Below are positions 47,002 through 58,166 of a stretch of 64,000 nucleotides of DNA, one piece after another. Source of the stretch: Vicia villosa (lineage: Eukaryota; Streptophyta; Magnoliopsida; Fabales; Fabaceae); contig NC_081184.1 in the NCBI RefSeq assembly GCF_029867415.1, positions 75,676,364 to 75,740,363 of the forward strand. Reading direction: 5' to 3'. The position numbers and the translations under genes were made by a program. Within the stretch, counting starts at the first letter, position 1. Each line of letters opens with the position of its first letter. Below the pieces are notes generated by a model. It ran no database searches. It saw only the letters and a program-made list of their open reading frames with translations, and had not been told where the DNA came from.

Positions 47002-49934
47002 ATCTCCCCCTTTGGCAAATTTTTGGCTAAAACATTCTGTCACCACAGCAGCACAAAAACAACTAGCAAACTACCAGTTATGCAGAATTGCTAAAGCACA
47101 TCAAAACATCAGACCTGCTGAATAAGTTCCACAAGCTACACTATCACATAACATGAACAAAAACAACTTGTTCAATATGATTTGGGGTGACAATCTCTTC
47201 TCCCCCTGTTTGGCCATAAATGTTGCCAAAGCAACGTACAGCACCCCCTTAAAAGTTACTCTGCATGACATGACCACGACACACACAAAAAACACCATCT
47301 GATAATCTTTAGATACCACTTCGCCACCAGCTTGATTAGAATACAATACGTCACCCACAATGGGAGATCTATATTACAAGATGCACTCTTTCATAGATAG
47401 CTCATAACTTCTACCACAAGCTCCAAGAGGTGAATAGAAAACACCTCCTTTTTGTCTTCAACTTATTACTCTTCTGCCCAAAAGTAATTTGTCTAAGACT
47501 ATCCTCAAGAATAATCAGCTGCCATATGTTGATTATCTTGATCCTTCGAACCCACTTCTGAGATGAGCCAAATGTCAACACATTGTGTTTTAACATCTAG
47601 CTGTTGAATTCAGCTCCTTCTTCTGCCACTTGAAAGAACTTCCTCCCTTTACAGAACCAGAGTTCAATGCTCTCATAGACCTGATTGTGAAACCAAGTTT
47701 GAGTACGCAACCTCCATCCTGCAGTTATGCAGTTATGTCATCCAAGCTCACACTTTTATGAATCCCTGCTTCTTTTCCAACAACATCAGACACTATGATG
47801 CATGAGTCATCAGAAGGACTAGTTAGAGACTAATCCTCTAGCTGTACCAAGGATGCCACTTCCTTGAGCAAAGCTATTTCCATGATGTCAAGAATACTGC
47901 CACTTGTTCTTGACTTCACAGTGTGCATTAGCCAATGCACTTCCTTACCTAGATCAGAAATAAACTGATCCAAGTAACCACCATCAAGATTATGATGTCT
48001 TCTTCTTCTTGTGCACTCCAAAACCGAACATGTTTCTTGCCAGGAAACCTTTTTCAGTGATCATATGCTTCTGCTGCCATCAAAGAGATAGATCTTAAAA
48101 CAATTGCACTATCCTTCCTGTACATGGTCTTGAAGAAGAGATGTTCCAACATCTTTAAGAACATCAGTTATCTTGAACTTCCAAGGATAATCAATTAAAT
48201 ACTTGTACTTTGCACAAATAACAATTGATCTTAAATCCTTTCCCAGTTAGATTCACCCTTAGGAAAGAGAGAGATGAATCTTTCCTTACAAATGTGTCAC
48301 ACAACAACCATAACCCATGTGACACCGTTCAATAGCCAACTAAACACAAGGCTGAATCAGACGTGGGGAGGTTAACCAAATCTCCCCCTCAAACAAGCAA
48401 TCATGGAAACTCCACACAGCTTATCCATGCATTGTACATAAAAGTCTCATTATACAACATCCCTACTAGAGGCAACTAACTCCATGAGTTATACCTATAC
48501 ATACTTCATACACCAGTTGAGGATACTATACTTACATAAACCATGGTTAACAGAGATACCATGCAGCGGAAAACAACTAAAATTTATCCTCAATAAACCT
48601 CAGGCCTAAAACAATAACCTTTGCATCAGTCAGCTACACATCATTCATGATTAAGAGATAATATATGCCATATCTCAACAGGGTTTCTGGAACAGATTCA
48701 CTTATGACATAACTCCTGAAAATACCTCAGATTCCACACAGTAATCTGACTCCCTTGAATCATCACACAATATTCAAAACCATATTTCACAATGCACGAT
48801 GCACAGTATTCAGTTTTCACCACTAACTGTTCTATGATTAAGAAAACAATTCACACATATGGTTCCTTTGATCAACAGGACATACCAGATACAAGCTCAT
48901 CTTTGGATTTTCATAGAGGTCTTGAAAAGAAAACCTGAATGAATCCTTTCACTTACACTGAGCTCTTCTTCCAACTCCCATAAGCTTATGCCTGAAATAA
49001 ACTAACATTTGGGATGGAAGGTTCAATTGATTGTATTCTGACCAATCAACACAAAAGGCAGATGTCTCCTCTTCCAGATCAGGAGTAGGTTCCAAACAAA
49101 TGTACTCACACTACATAAGTTCAGCACCAGAACATCTGTTCTTCAACTGGTAGCTGCAAACCAGTATGCCATCAGTTCCTTCTTCTTGGAACACACAATT
49201 CTTGACAATCTTGAAGATCATCAAACACCTTTGCAGATGAATATGAGGAACACTGATCATTTGAACCTCTTCAACCTCAATAACCATGCCTTTATGAGTG
49301 GACTTGAGAAAAGATCTCAAGTATCTTTGACACTTGTACTAAAGTTGAAAACAATCTGCTACAAATTCTGTTGAAAACCATATAACCCTAGAGATCTTCT
49401 TTCAAAGATAGGATTATGCATCAGATGCTATGCAGCAGAAAATAGCCATATATCAACAGAGATTACACAATGCTTACTCCCAGAACCAGTTGTAAGCATG
49501 ACATCCAAGAATTGCAGCTGAACAATCCAACAATATGCTTGCTTCTTCTTCAAGCAACACAACAAGACCTAACCAATATTTTGACCAGAAAGAAACAGAT
49601 AAGCACAAAGAATACCTTATCATTAACTTCACTCCCGCATGAAGGTTTTGACAATCTTCTTCTCTGTACCCTGCTATATGCTGAATAAAACACCCCAAAT
49701 TCTTCACTCCCGCATGAATCATTTGGATATCAGTAACACCATCTTCCCTTGCCAAGAGAATACACCTGTTATGGTCAGTTTGGTCCAGTCTTCCACACAT
49801 AGGTCCATCCTCCACTTTTAGGGACCATTCAATATGAACATGAAGGTTCAAACAATCAACTACCTCCAACAACCAGAAAGTATCTCCCATGGATCTCATC
49901 CAGAAACAGACAGGATGCCTGCTCTGATACCAAT
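47002..49934 (-). mobile_element. Internal region of the non-autonomous copia element
   Basis: The PPT (AAAGGGGGAGAT on the minus strand, 47002-47014) is next to the 3' LTR, and the primer site TGGTATCAGAGC (49932-49921, minus) is next to the 5' LTR. A further GGGGGAGA tract lies near 47205 and another near 48383. No ORF longer than about 140 codons and no gag or pol motif is seen. The sequence looks like scrambled SIRE-like 3' UTR and leader. Confidence 0.8.
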
Positions 49935-51446
49935 TGAAATTCTGGTAAGACAGACCCCAGATGTCATATACGATGTTGTGACATCTGGTCTGTCATCAGC
50001 TTGGCTGAGGCAGTACATACATATCCCTCAATTATTTATTACATCTAACATCCAGAAGTCTGGAAGTGTTGGGATCCCATATCAGTTCAGTTAACATTAA
50101 CAAATCTGCTTAGCAGAGATTCTGTGTTAGCACAGTCATTAAATCACACACTGATGTCGTGCACGATGTTATGACATCCAAACTGAACTTACAAATAAAC
50201 AATGCAGAAACATAAACAACACAACAGAATTGTTCACCCAGTTCGGTTCAATCAACCTACTCTGGGGGCATACCAAGCCAGGGATGAAGTCCACTATTAG
50301 CAGTATCAATTCAGAGCTAAACTCCCAGTTTACAACTCCTCACTTAATCACTACCCAATGACCCCTCTACCTAGGTTCTCCCTAGATATGGAATATCTCC
50401 ATTCCACTCCCAATCATAGCAATGATGTCTAGCAGTCAACAACTCAGCCACTGCATCGACGGCTTAATTACCATCATTCAAAGCACACAAATAAACATAT
50501 CTTAGAGTTGCTTCAAAGCTTCCTCCAAGCACACAACTCCACTCATTGCTTTACAACTTCTGAGTGAATAAAACAAACCTCTTACCTACAGGCTTCGAGG
50601 CACAAATCAGTGACCTTCCCACAAACCGGGAGGTTCACCTACACGGCTAACCCTAATAGTTACATCTTTCTAAACGCCGGCTAGCTCACTAAACTAGGTT
50701 ACAAAGTTTCCTATTTATAACCTATTCCCAACTGGACTTGGGCTTACAATCACAACATTATTTGCTGTTACAAATCACAGAAAACTTTCTGCTAAAAACA
50801 AGGTCTTCAATCATAAGTTTCCTAATTTATCTTCATAATTGGAAACTGCATAATTCTCCAATATTCTAATCTTGATTCTCTTGACCTTTAATCCTGCCAC
50901 ATAGGATTGCATAATATTCCAAAGAATATTCTGCATCTTTTAAAACCAAAACTGAATCTTTATATTCCAGCTCAGCAGGCGCGTGACAGCTAAATATAAC
51001 AGTAACTGCTGTCAAATACTGATGTCACAGAGCATGTCGTGACATTCCATAGAACATCTTGATGCTGTACCTGTTCTGCATAAATCACAGCAAACAGTAT
51101 TCTTCACTTCAATTCTCTGCTTCTCACATATCAGGATGCCAAAAAGACAGCCCATGATTTGTTCTATTACTGATGTACAATCAACACAATCTTTAGTTTC
51201 CCAAAATAAAGACTGAGATAAATAAGGAAACATCATAGAAATAGAATAGAAAATGTAGCAGCTACTGCTGTCAAACACTGATGTCATGACGTCGAGCATG
51301 ACATCCAACTCACAGCATGTATTAGCTTACACAACCAGAACCTGCATAACCTTTAACACTACACACCACATGTCATGACCTTAGTCAAGACAACAGAATA
51401 CACATGAATGTTTTACCACAAAATGCAGCCAATCAAAACATCTACA
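49935..51446 (-). repeat. 5' LTR of non-autonomous copia element
   Basis: Same length as and no difference seen from 45490-47001. It adjoins the primer-binding site. Confidence 0.95.
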
Positions 51447-53662
51447 GCCTGCTTTCCATTGAACTTTGATTTAGTTTCTACAACTTCGACTTCAGACGCC
51501 TCCACCATGTTGATATCTTCTACCTCACAGAGGCTAGCGTCAGCAATGTTCAGAGGATTTGAATCTACCCTCATTTGATTCTTGGTTTTGTCAGCAAACT
51601 TCAACCTTCCATCATTGAGAGCATTTTGAATTAGATCCCTGAAAAGAAAACATTGAGAAGTTTTATGGCCTAAAAAACCATGATATTTACAGAAACCTCT
51701 TTTCTTCCGTTGTTCCAACGGAGGAATTTTGGAATTTGGGGGTAGTATCATTTGGCCATCTTTTACCAGTAAATCAAATATTTCATCACATTTGGTAATG
51801 TCAAATGTATAAGTTTTCTTAGGGAACCTATCATTCTTATCATTTTCTACTGGGTTTTTTCCATTTGCTGGATTTAACAATTTGCAAGCATAAGGTGGCG
51901 CTTCTTTTAATTCAGCCAAGTCTATTTCGACTTCTTCAGGGCTATATGAATCATTGAAAGACTCCTCATCAACAGTCTCGGCTTCGACGAACGCCACTCT
52001 TTCTTTCTTATAGCTTTTATTTGCCCTAGCTTTTTCTGCCTTCAGGCGTTCGACCTGTCGAACCCTATCTGCTAATTGGGCCATGTCCCTGAGGTATTGG
52101 GTATCTAGTTTCTTTCTTATTGAATAATCCAAACCACCCGCAGCCATTTCGACGAGTTCATGTTCCGGAACCGTTGTAAAACATCTTGATTTCAACAGGC
52201 GGAACCTATTTAAGTAGTCATCAATTGTCTCTGCGAATTTTCTTTTAACACTGGCCAATTCTTTCAGACTTATCTTAGTTTGACCCATGTAGAATTGCTC
52301 GTGGAACAACCTTTCTAAGTATGCCCATGCGTCTATCGAATTTGGTGGCAAAGTAGTGAACCAAATAAACGCATTTTTTGTCAGCGAACTAGGGAAATAT
52401 TTAATCCTTAGATCCTCGTTTCCCGCTAAGTCTCCTGCTTCTGTTAAATATCTAGCAATATGTTCCACAGTTGACTCATTAGTTTCGCCAGAAAATTTTG
52501 TGAATTTAGGAACCTTAGTTCCCCTAGGCAATTCTGTTTGCATGATATAATCTGATATAGGGGATGTATAATTTGGACGTCTGAGTCCAATACTAAGGCC
52601 ATTATTGGCCATAACCCTTTCTATCATGGCAGTTAAATTATTTTCTGTGGCCAGATTTTCTCTTCTAACTCTTTGGACAATCTCATCTGGATGATCGTCC
52701 CTACCCAAAATCCTCAATCTGGGTCGTTCTTCCTCCATTTCTTGTCGAAAGGGGACGGTCCTTTGACTAGAATCCTCCAAGTTAATTACCGGAGTCTTTT
52801 CGAACGACTCCGTCCTTCGTGAGGGGCCTATATCCCTAGGAACTGTCCTAGGTGGGGGAACCATATCTTGCACACGTTCCAAAATAGGCCTCTCTTCTTG
52901 ATTCACAGGCTGTTTGTCTTTCCTTTTAGGTGGTGGTACTCCCATGAATTCTGCCATTCGATTCATTTGCGATGATATCTTTTGGAAAATTTCTACGTTT
53001 TCTCTATTTGTCGTAGTAACATTTGCCATTAGTGGGTTCAAGACTGAAGTTAGTTCTCTGGCCAAAACCCCTACCATATCATGGTTGCTTGCATCCATTT
53101 CTTGTCGAAATGCTGCTTGGTTATTTGTGGTGAAATTGGGTATTTGGGTAGAAAAATTAGTGTTGCGTCCACTTCGACCCACTGAACTAACATTTGGTGA
53201 AAATGTCGTATTATTAGTTGAGGTGTTTATGGGTCTTGCCCCTCGGACGTCTGTTCCAAATGGGAATGGGTATGGCATTCCATATGGAGTATTTGGTCTC
53301 CATTCGAAGCCAGAACTTGTGCCTTGACCCAATGAATTGTTTGCAGCGTTTGTCCAGGGATACAGTACATCATCTGCACTTGTAGATGAGGGTGCGGTTG
53401 TCGATGCCGAAACTGGAACAGTTCCTGAATGTCCTGTAGTATTTTCAGGCGCAGTCTGGGAATTGTCTGCAGGTCTCGATCCATTTGGACCCGTTACATC
53501 TCGTGCTTCTTGAGTAGAAGTCGAATTTGCCGCTCCTGATCCTGAACCTTGTGGGGGATCTTGATTACCCCCTGCACTGGCCGTAACGACCATTTTCCTG
53601 TTGTACCTTCGTTTGGGAATCGGTTGTGCACTGTCTTTTAATTTACCGTTCCTAAGGTTCAT
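51447..53662 (-). pseudogene. Tat gag, N-terminal part of the split gag-protease ORF
   Basis: ATG at 53662 (MNLRNGKLKD…), soon after the primer site. First about 330 residues: low-complexity Ser/Thr/Pro/Asn-rich with Arg/Glu-rich blocks. Then the retrotransposon gag domain ('KNAFIWFTTLPPNSIDAW', about 420; 'HEQFYMGQTK') and a Tat-type Cys/His motif 'CKYHGFLGHKTSQC' (about 660). It runs open to the insertion at 51446; the ORF continues out into copia LTR sequence and stops at 51413. No stop is seen in the native part, so insertion is the only lesion found. Gag would build the particle. Confidence 0.9.
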
Positions 53663-53725
53663 ACAAGGTCTTGATATTGTCTAGACAAAAACAAAACAAT
53701 TGATTAAAACAATCCGCGTGACACT

Positions 53726-53743
53726 GTCCCACCGGGTGTGCCA
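53726..53743 (-). promoter_or_regulatory. Primer-binding site of Tat element
   Basis: Minus strand TGGCACACCCGGTGGGAC starts three bases after the 5' LTR. It has the TGG start and stem-like GC content of a tRNA 3' end, but I cannot assign the tRNA. It is not the initiator-Met type. Confidence 0.7.
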
Positions 53744-53746
53744 ATT

Positions 53747-54722
53747 TGTTTACGGTGATTTCCGGTAAACAACCGCTAGTCTTCCAAACTATAATAAATA
53801 TGATTTGGTTACTTGCAGGATCGACTAGATTGATCCTAGGACACATAGTCAAGAGGATTGTTATCAATGTTCATTTGAATCATATTCGTAATTTGTCCTC
53901 TTTGATGAGTATTGTTCGATTCAAGAATCTTGGTAATTGCTTCGTTATATGTAATTATAACCTCAACAAGAAAAATAAATAACATAACATATGAAACTTA
54001 AAAATTGTTAAAACATAAAGAGTCTTAAACTGCATAAACGTTAAGGACTTTAAAAGTAAATGATCATGAAAGTAAATTCGAAAGTAAAATAAAGATACAG
54101 GAATGTAAATGACAAGAAATAAATGGAATGCAGTAACTCAGAAATGTATTCGAAAATGAAATACAATACACATGTATTAAAATGGTGGTGTCATACGTAC
54201 ATTTTCTCAGCGAACTCTTTCTCGTAACACTTGATACTTGAGTAAATATGTGAGTGATTTGTACAAAATGAACACACGGAATCCTAACATAAAGACCCCT
54301 ATTTATACTAGTTTCGACCTTAACGGTCCTACACTAATCTGCTGCCACGTTTCTCATCAGAACTTCCAGCGAAGCCATCTGTATTTGGACAGTTACGATA
54401 CTGTCTTCGAATTTCAAATCTTCCCGCCTGAGTCCGTCTTCGACGCGTGGCAGTGTATTAAACAAACACTACTAAAAAACACGCTAAGTAGTAATACTTG
54501 AATATATACTTTATAAATTTTGTCTAAGTCCCGAAGACATATGCTTTCATTAGTCTTTCAGTGTCCACTATCTTCAACGAACTTAGAAGTCTGTATCTTC
54601 GAGGCATGACCATCAGTAGCCATTCTTTCACTTTTTAAGGGATGGCCATCAGTAACCATCTTTCCTTCGATTCTCAACTCCTTCGAAGGACAAACAATAT
54701 AAAACGAAATCTTCAGCTAACA
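53747..54722 (-). repeat. 5' LTR of Tat element
   Basis: 976 bp, minus-strand TATA box TATAAATAG at 54307-54299. Ends TGTT…AACA as for the partner LTR, target duplication CATCC outside. Confidence 0.95.
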
Positions 54723-54727
54723 CATCC

Positions 54728-55034
54728 TCACACTCTTTTTAAACAAGTTCACATATGATTTTCAAATAGATGTACACAAAAGCAATAACATTTTCAAAGA
54801 GGTTCCCATGGAGTATCATGGATATGAGGGGTGCTTAAAACCTTCCCCTTATATAACAGACGCCCTTATCCAAATCTCTGATAAGTTCATTAGTTTTGAT
54901 TTTAAAAACTTTTGTGGGTTTTATTCGCTCTTTCACCCATTCCTTTTGGAAAAAAACAAAGCGCGGTGGCGACTCTGTTTAAAAATGAGCTAAGTCTTTC
55001 CCATGACTTTAGTCTCACCAATTTCACCGCTACA
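54728..55034 (+). repeat. Ogre-type solo LTR #2, right piece
   Basis: Continues LTR #2 after the CATCC duplication. Contains 'CCCATGGAGTATCATGGAT', GCGCGGTGGCGACTCTG and the terminal ACCGCTACA (to 55034). The block after it (CAACG) is a 4-of-5 match to CAACA before the LTR's left end. Confidence 0.65.
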
Positions 55035-55344
55035 CAACGTCTTGTCGAACACACTTTAAAAAATAACGAAAACATTTCTTCTCTCATCTTTTTATTCTTT
55101 TGCAAACAAAACCGCTTTAACTTTACAGTGATTTTCAAAGGTTCCTGTGGAGTATCACAGATGTAAGGGGTGCTAAGGTTCCCTTGCATAACCAACCCCC
55201 TTATTCAGATTTCTCTTTGTGAGTTTTATCGATATTTCCCCCTTTCCTCTTTTGGAAACAATAAAGTTCAGTGTCGACTCTTGCTTTTGTGAGTTAAGGT
55301 TAGTTAATCAATAGCTTAATCTCCAGATTTTTCCCGTCGCTACA
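55035..55344 (+). repeat. Ogre-type LTR #1, right piece
   Basis: Parallel in content to the preceding piece: 'TGTGGAGTATCACAGATG', CAGTGTCGACTCTTGC, end CGTCGCTACA (55335-55344). It is read as the tail of LTR #1, so that LTR #2 sits inside it. No primer-site motif follows, so LTR #1 is probably solo or truncated; no matching target duplication was found. Confidence 0.55.
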
Positions 55345-55349
55345 AGTGC

Positions 55350-55989
55350 TAGTAGAATTTATATTACTCTATATCAACCAAACTCTCGCGGAAATAAAAA
55401 TAGAGTGTGTTGAAGGTTTAACATGTCATTTCTAAGCTAGATGATGTTGTCTTGCTTGGAAAGAAATCAACATTAGAAAATTCAATATTTAGCTAAGGAA
55501 TTGAGTCACCACAATCTCATTCAATGTGATGGAAGTCTCGTCTTCTAGACCACATCGGGTCCACCCATATTAAGTGCTCTATTACGGTGGTGTAACACAC
55601 ATAAAGTAGGGACTGATATTGGATTTTGGGTAGGTTGGAGAGATTTCTTACACCTTCACGAATTGACTTTAAAATTTTATCCTTTATCAAAATCTATAGC
55701 GGATCAAGTGTTTGCTCATAGTCAAAGTGTGGTGGTGGATCTCCTGCTTTTCTTTTATTGAAATTTAATTTGTTAATGGTGATTTAACTTGGTTTAAGCT
55801 CGAGCCCATGAGTAGCAAGATGGATCTTTAGTATTGGTGTTTTTGTTTCTGATATTTGGTTGCCCCCTCATGGTTTGAGACTTTTTTTTGTCGTGTATAT
55901 TGTATTTTCTAGTTTATGGACACTTTTTGTACTTTATGTATTGTAACTTCATCTCTCTTTTTATATATTTATTTTACCATTAAAAAAAG
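55350..55989 (+). mobile_element. Possible LINE 3' end
   Basis: The last about 250 bp (T/G-rich 'GTGTATATTGTATTTTCTAG', 'TATATATTTATTTTACCATT' and a short A7 tail at 55982-55988) look like the 3' UTR and poly(A) of a plant L1-type LINE. No reverse transcriptase is readable upstream. Low confidence. Confidence 0.35.
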
Positions 55990-56126
55990 ACTAGCTTATC
56001 TCAGGTAATCCCAATAAAGAATTTGACTTTTTTTTTAAACTCATCTTTCTTTTAAAATTATTTTAAATATAAAAAATAACCGTTATTTTATTTATATTTG
56101 ATGGTTATGTCATAACTATTTTTATA

Positions 56127-56981
56127 TTATAAACAATACTTTAAAAACTATACCAAACCGACCAGTTCAATCAATTGAACGTAAACCTCAGATAAATTCG
56201 GTTGAATCAATTTTTCAAAATTGCTAGTGGACCAAAACCGGAGTAGAACTGGAAAAATCGGATTGAACTATTCAAAACCATTCAAACCATAGAACTGGAA
56301 CCGATTTGTAAAACCGCCCCGTTGACAAAAATGCATTAAATTGACCGATTTTTTATTTAAAAAAAAAGATTAATATGTAAATTTCAAAACTTAATATAAA
56401 TTCTCCAATCATAAAAAAGAATTTCGTGTTTTTATTACAAACATAAAAATTTCTAAGTTTTGTCACTCTATTAGAATTTTTCTTCCAACCACACTCAATC
56501 ATATGTTTGTCGTAATTCAACTCAAATTTGTTTTTTGTTGTTTAATTAAGTGTATTGTATTGTTTGTTTTTTGTATTCTATATTTTAATTTAGGTATTTT
56601 TGATTATTTAAACTTTATTTTAATTATTATGTTCTATTATTTTATTTTTGTTTGATTTAGTATAACTTATTTTATTGTAATTTTTTAATCTGTTTAAATT
56701 ATTGTTAAATGAAGGTTAAAATTAAGTATAAACTATGTTGTGTTATTATATGTAGTATATTAAGTTTGTAATTAATTTTTAAAATATTTGTTTTAATAAA
56801 TTGTGAATATATGATTATATTTTATGTGACATATCTATCAAAAATTAGTTTCATATTATTAGTTTATTTAAAAAACGATTCGATCATATATTTAACCGAT
56901 TGAATCAATTAAGTCTTAAATCGAAAGCTTCACCGATTCGATCTCCGATATAATTTTTAAAACATTACTTAAATTATAAAC
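56127..56981. mobile_element. hAT-like non-autonomous DNA element
   Basis: Imperfect inverted ends: left AATACTTTAAAAACTATACC (from 56135), right the reverse complement of GTAATGTTTTAAAAATTATA (to about 56968). The left subterminal part has 'GACCAGTTCAATCAATTGAA' and the right has CCGATTGAATCAATT in inverted relation. The 8-mer TTATAAAC occurs at 56127-56134 and 56974-56981, as for a hAT duplication, though on the right it is about six bases from the inverted end. AT-rich sequence makes chance matches easier. No ORF. Confidence 0.45.
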
Positions 56982-57838
56982 CGAATACTATAAATGATTA
57001 TTACAAATGAGTGTCAGTTTAATTTTTCACGAATAGATTGAATATTGTCTATGCGAATATGCAACCACAATACTTAAGTCTCTAAACAATTATACGGATG
57101 CATTTCTAGAGTTTTTCAAACTAATTTTTTTTAATTAAATCAAAAGAAATTTATGTTATCTTATCTAAATGCTCATAGATAAATAACAATTTAATTATAG
57201 ATATATATATTAATAGTTATATTTATTGTTTCCATCAGAATTCGAACATAATATTCTCCAAATATCATCTTCTGCATAAGCACTTTATCACTGAACCCCC
57301 AAGTATCTGATTTATATATTTTTTTAAAGAAAATGTAGAAATTAATTTTTTTTTTCAATTAAGACCGAAGGGATTTGTACTAGTAAATATGAAGTAGTGA
57401 TTTTGTTTGGTAATATATTCATTTCTAGACTTCTAGTCCGTGGATAAAATATTATTTTAATTGCGAAGTAAAGAATCAAATTAAATACCTAAGAAAAGTA
57501 GTAGGGCGAATTTAATTTTACTCTGAAAAGTAGCTCGGAAGACAACATTCGTCGGTAGGGTTGACCAAGTTTATTTTCAAATCACGTGCAAGCCAGCCTA
57601 GACATGAATGGTTACCACATTATAGGAAAAAACTGTAGAACTACTGCAAATCTTACACCCTAATAAATATACTTTATTGTAGTAAAAATACAGTTCTACA
57701 CGCTGTTTTTTCAGGACCATATTTAGAAGGGAACTCATTTTTATGCATATATTTTTGCCGACAAATTTTACATGTTACTACATTTTATTACAAAATCAAG
57801 TATAAAGTATGAAGGCCAATATTCAACGTGGACTTATG
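56982..57838. other. AT-rich intergenic sequence
   Basis: No gene, RNA or repeat is recognised. This is the upstream flank of the glycine-rich protein gene. Confidence 0.5.
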
Positions 57839-58039
57839 TATAAATGACAAACTAATGATCTGCATTATTGTGAAAAGCAAAAAGAGTGATATCCTACCAG
57901 GTTACCAAATGCAGCCAGAGTCCACGTTAGACTTTTGAAGCTCATTATTGTTCCACTTGTTATCCTTTAATGCTTTCCCCTACTCCCCCAACGGTTCAGA
58001 ACACGCAATCTTTAATACACATCGATATTTGATGAGGCC

Positions 58040-58046
58040 TATAAAG
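58040..58046 (+). promoter_or_regulatory. TATA box of the glycine-rich protein gene
   Basis: TATAAAG in the context GCCTATAAAGC lies 121 bp before the chosen ATG, leaving room for a leader of about 90 bp. A weaker TATAAAT is at 57839-57845. Confidence 0.5.
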
Positions 58047-58166
58047 CACATTGAACAATATCTACAAGATATCAAGAGTAGCAAAGTGACAGTTTATCCA
58101 AAGAAAAAAAGAGCAGCAAAGTGTAAGAAAACGTGTGAAGGAGTTTTTCAATTCAATTGGGCATTA

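Larger units (their letters stand above)
45490..51446 (-). mobile_element. Non-autonomous SIRE-like copia element (5.96 kb)
   Basis: Two 1,512-bp LTRs (45490-47001 and 49935-51446) with no difference seen by eye, flanked by a perfect GCCTG duplication (45485-45489, 51447-51451). Initiator-Met primer site at 49921-49932 and PPT at 47002-47014, both minus strand. The 2.93-kb internal region has no gag or pol, so it must use another element's proteins. The insertion lies in the gag-protease ORF of the Tat element. Confidence 0.95.
33091..54722 (-). mobile_element. Complete 21.6-kb Tat-lineage Ty3/gypsy element
   Basis: Two 976-bp LTRs (33091-34066, 53747-54722; both TGTTTACGG…GCTAACA) differ at about four positions and are flanked by a perfect 5-bp duplication CATCC (33086-33090 and 54723-54727). 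Minus-strand order: 5' LTR, primer site, gag-protease ORF, pol (RT, RNase H, second RNase H, integrase), then a 5.9-kb region with two genes on the opposite strand, PPT, 3' LTR. The second RNase H and the extra ORFs are Tat-lineage traits. Its gag-protease ORF is split by a copia insertion at 45490-51446. Without that insertion the element would be 15.67 kb. Confidence 0.93.
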
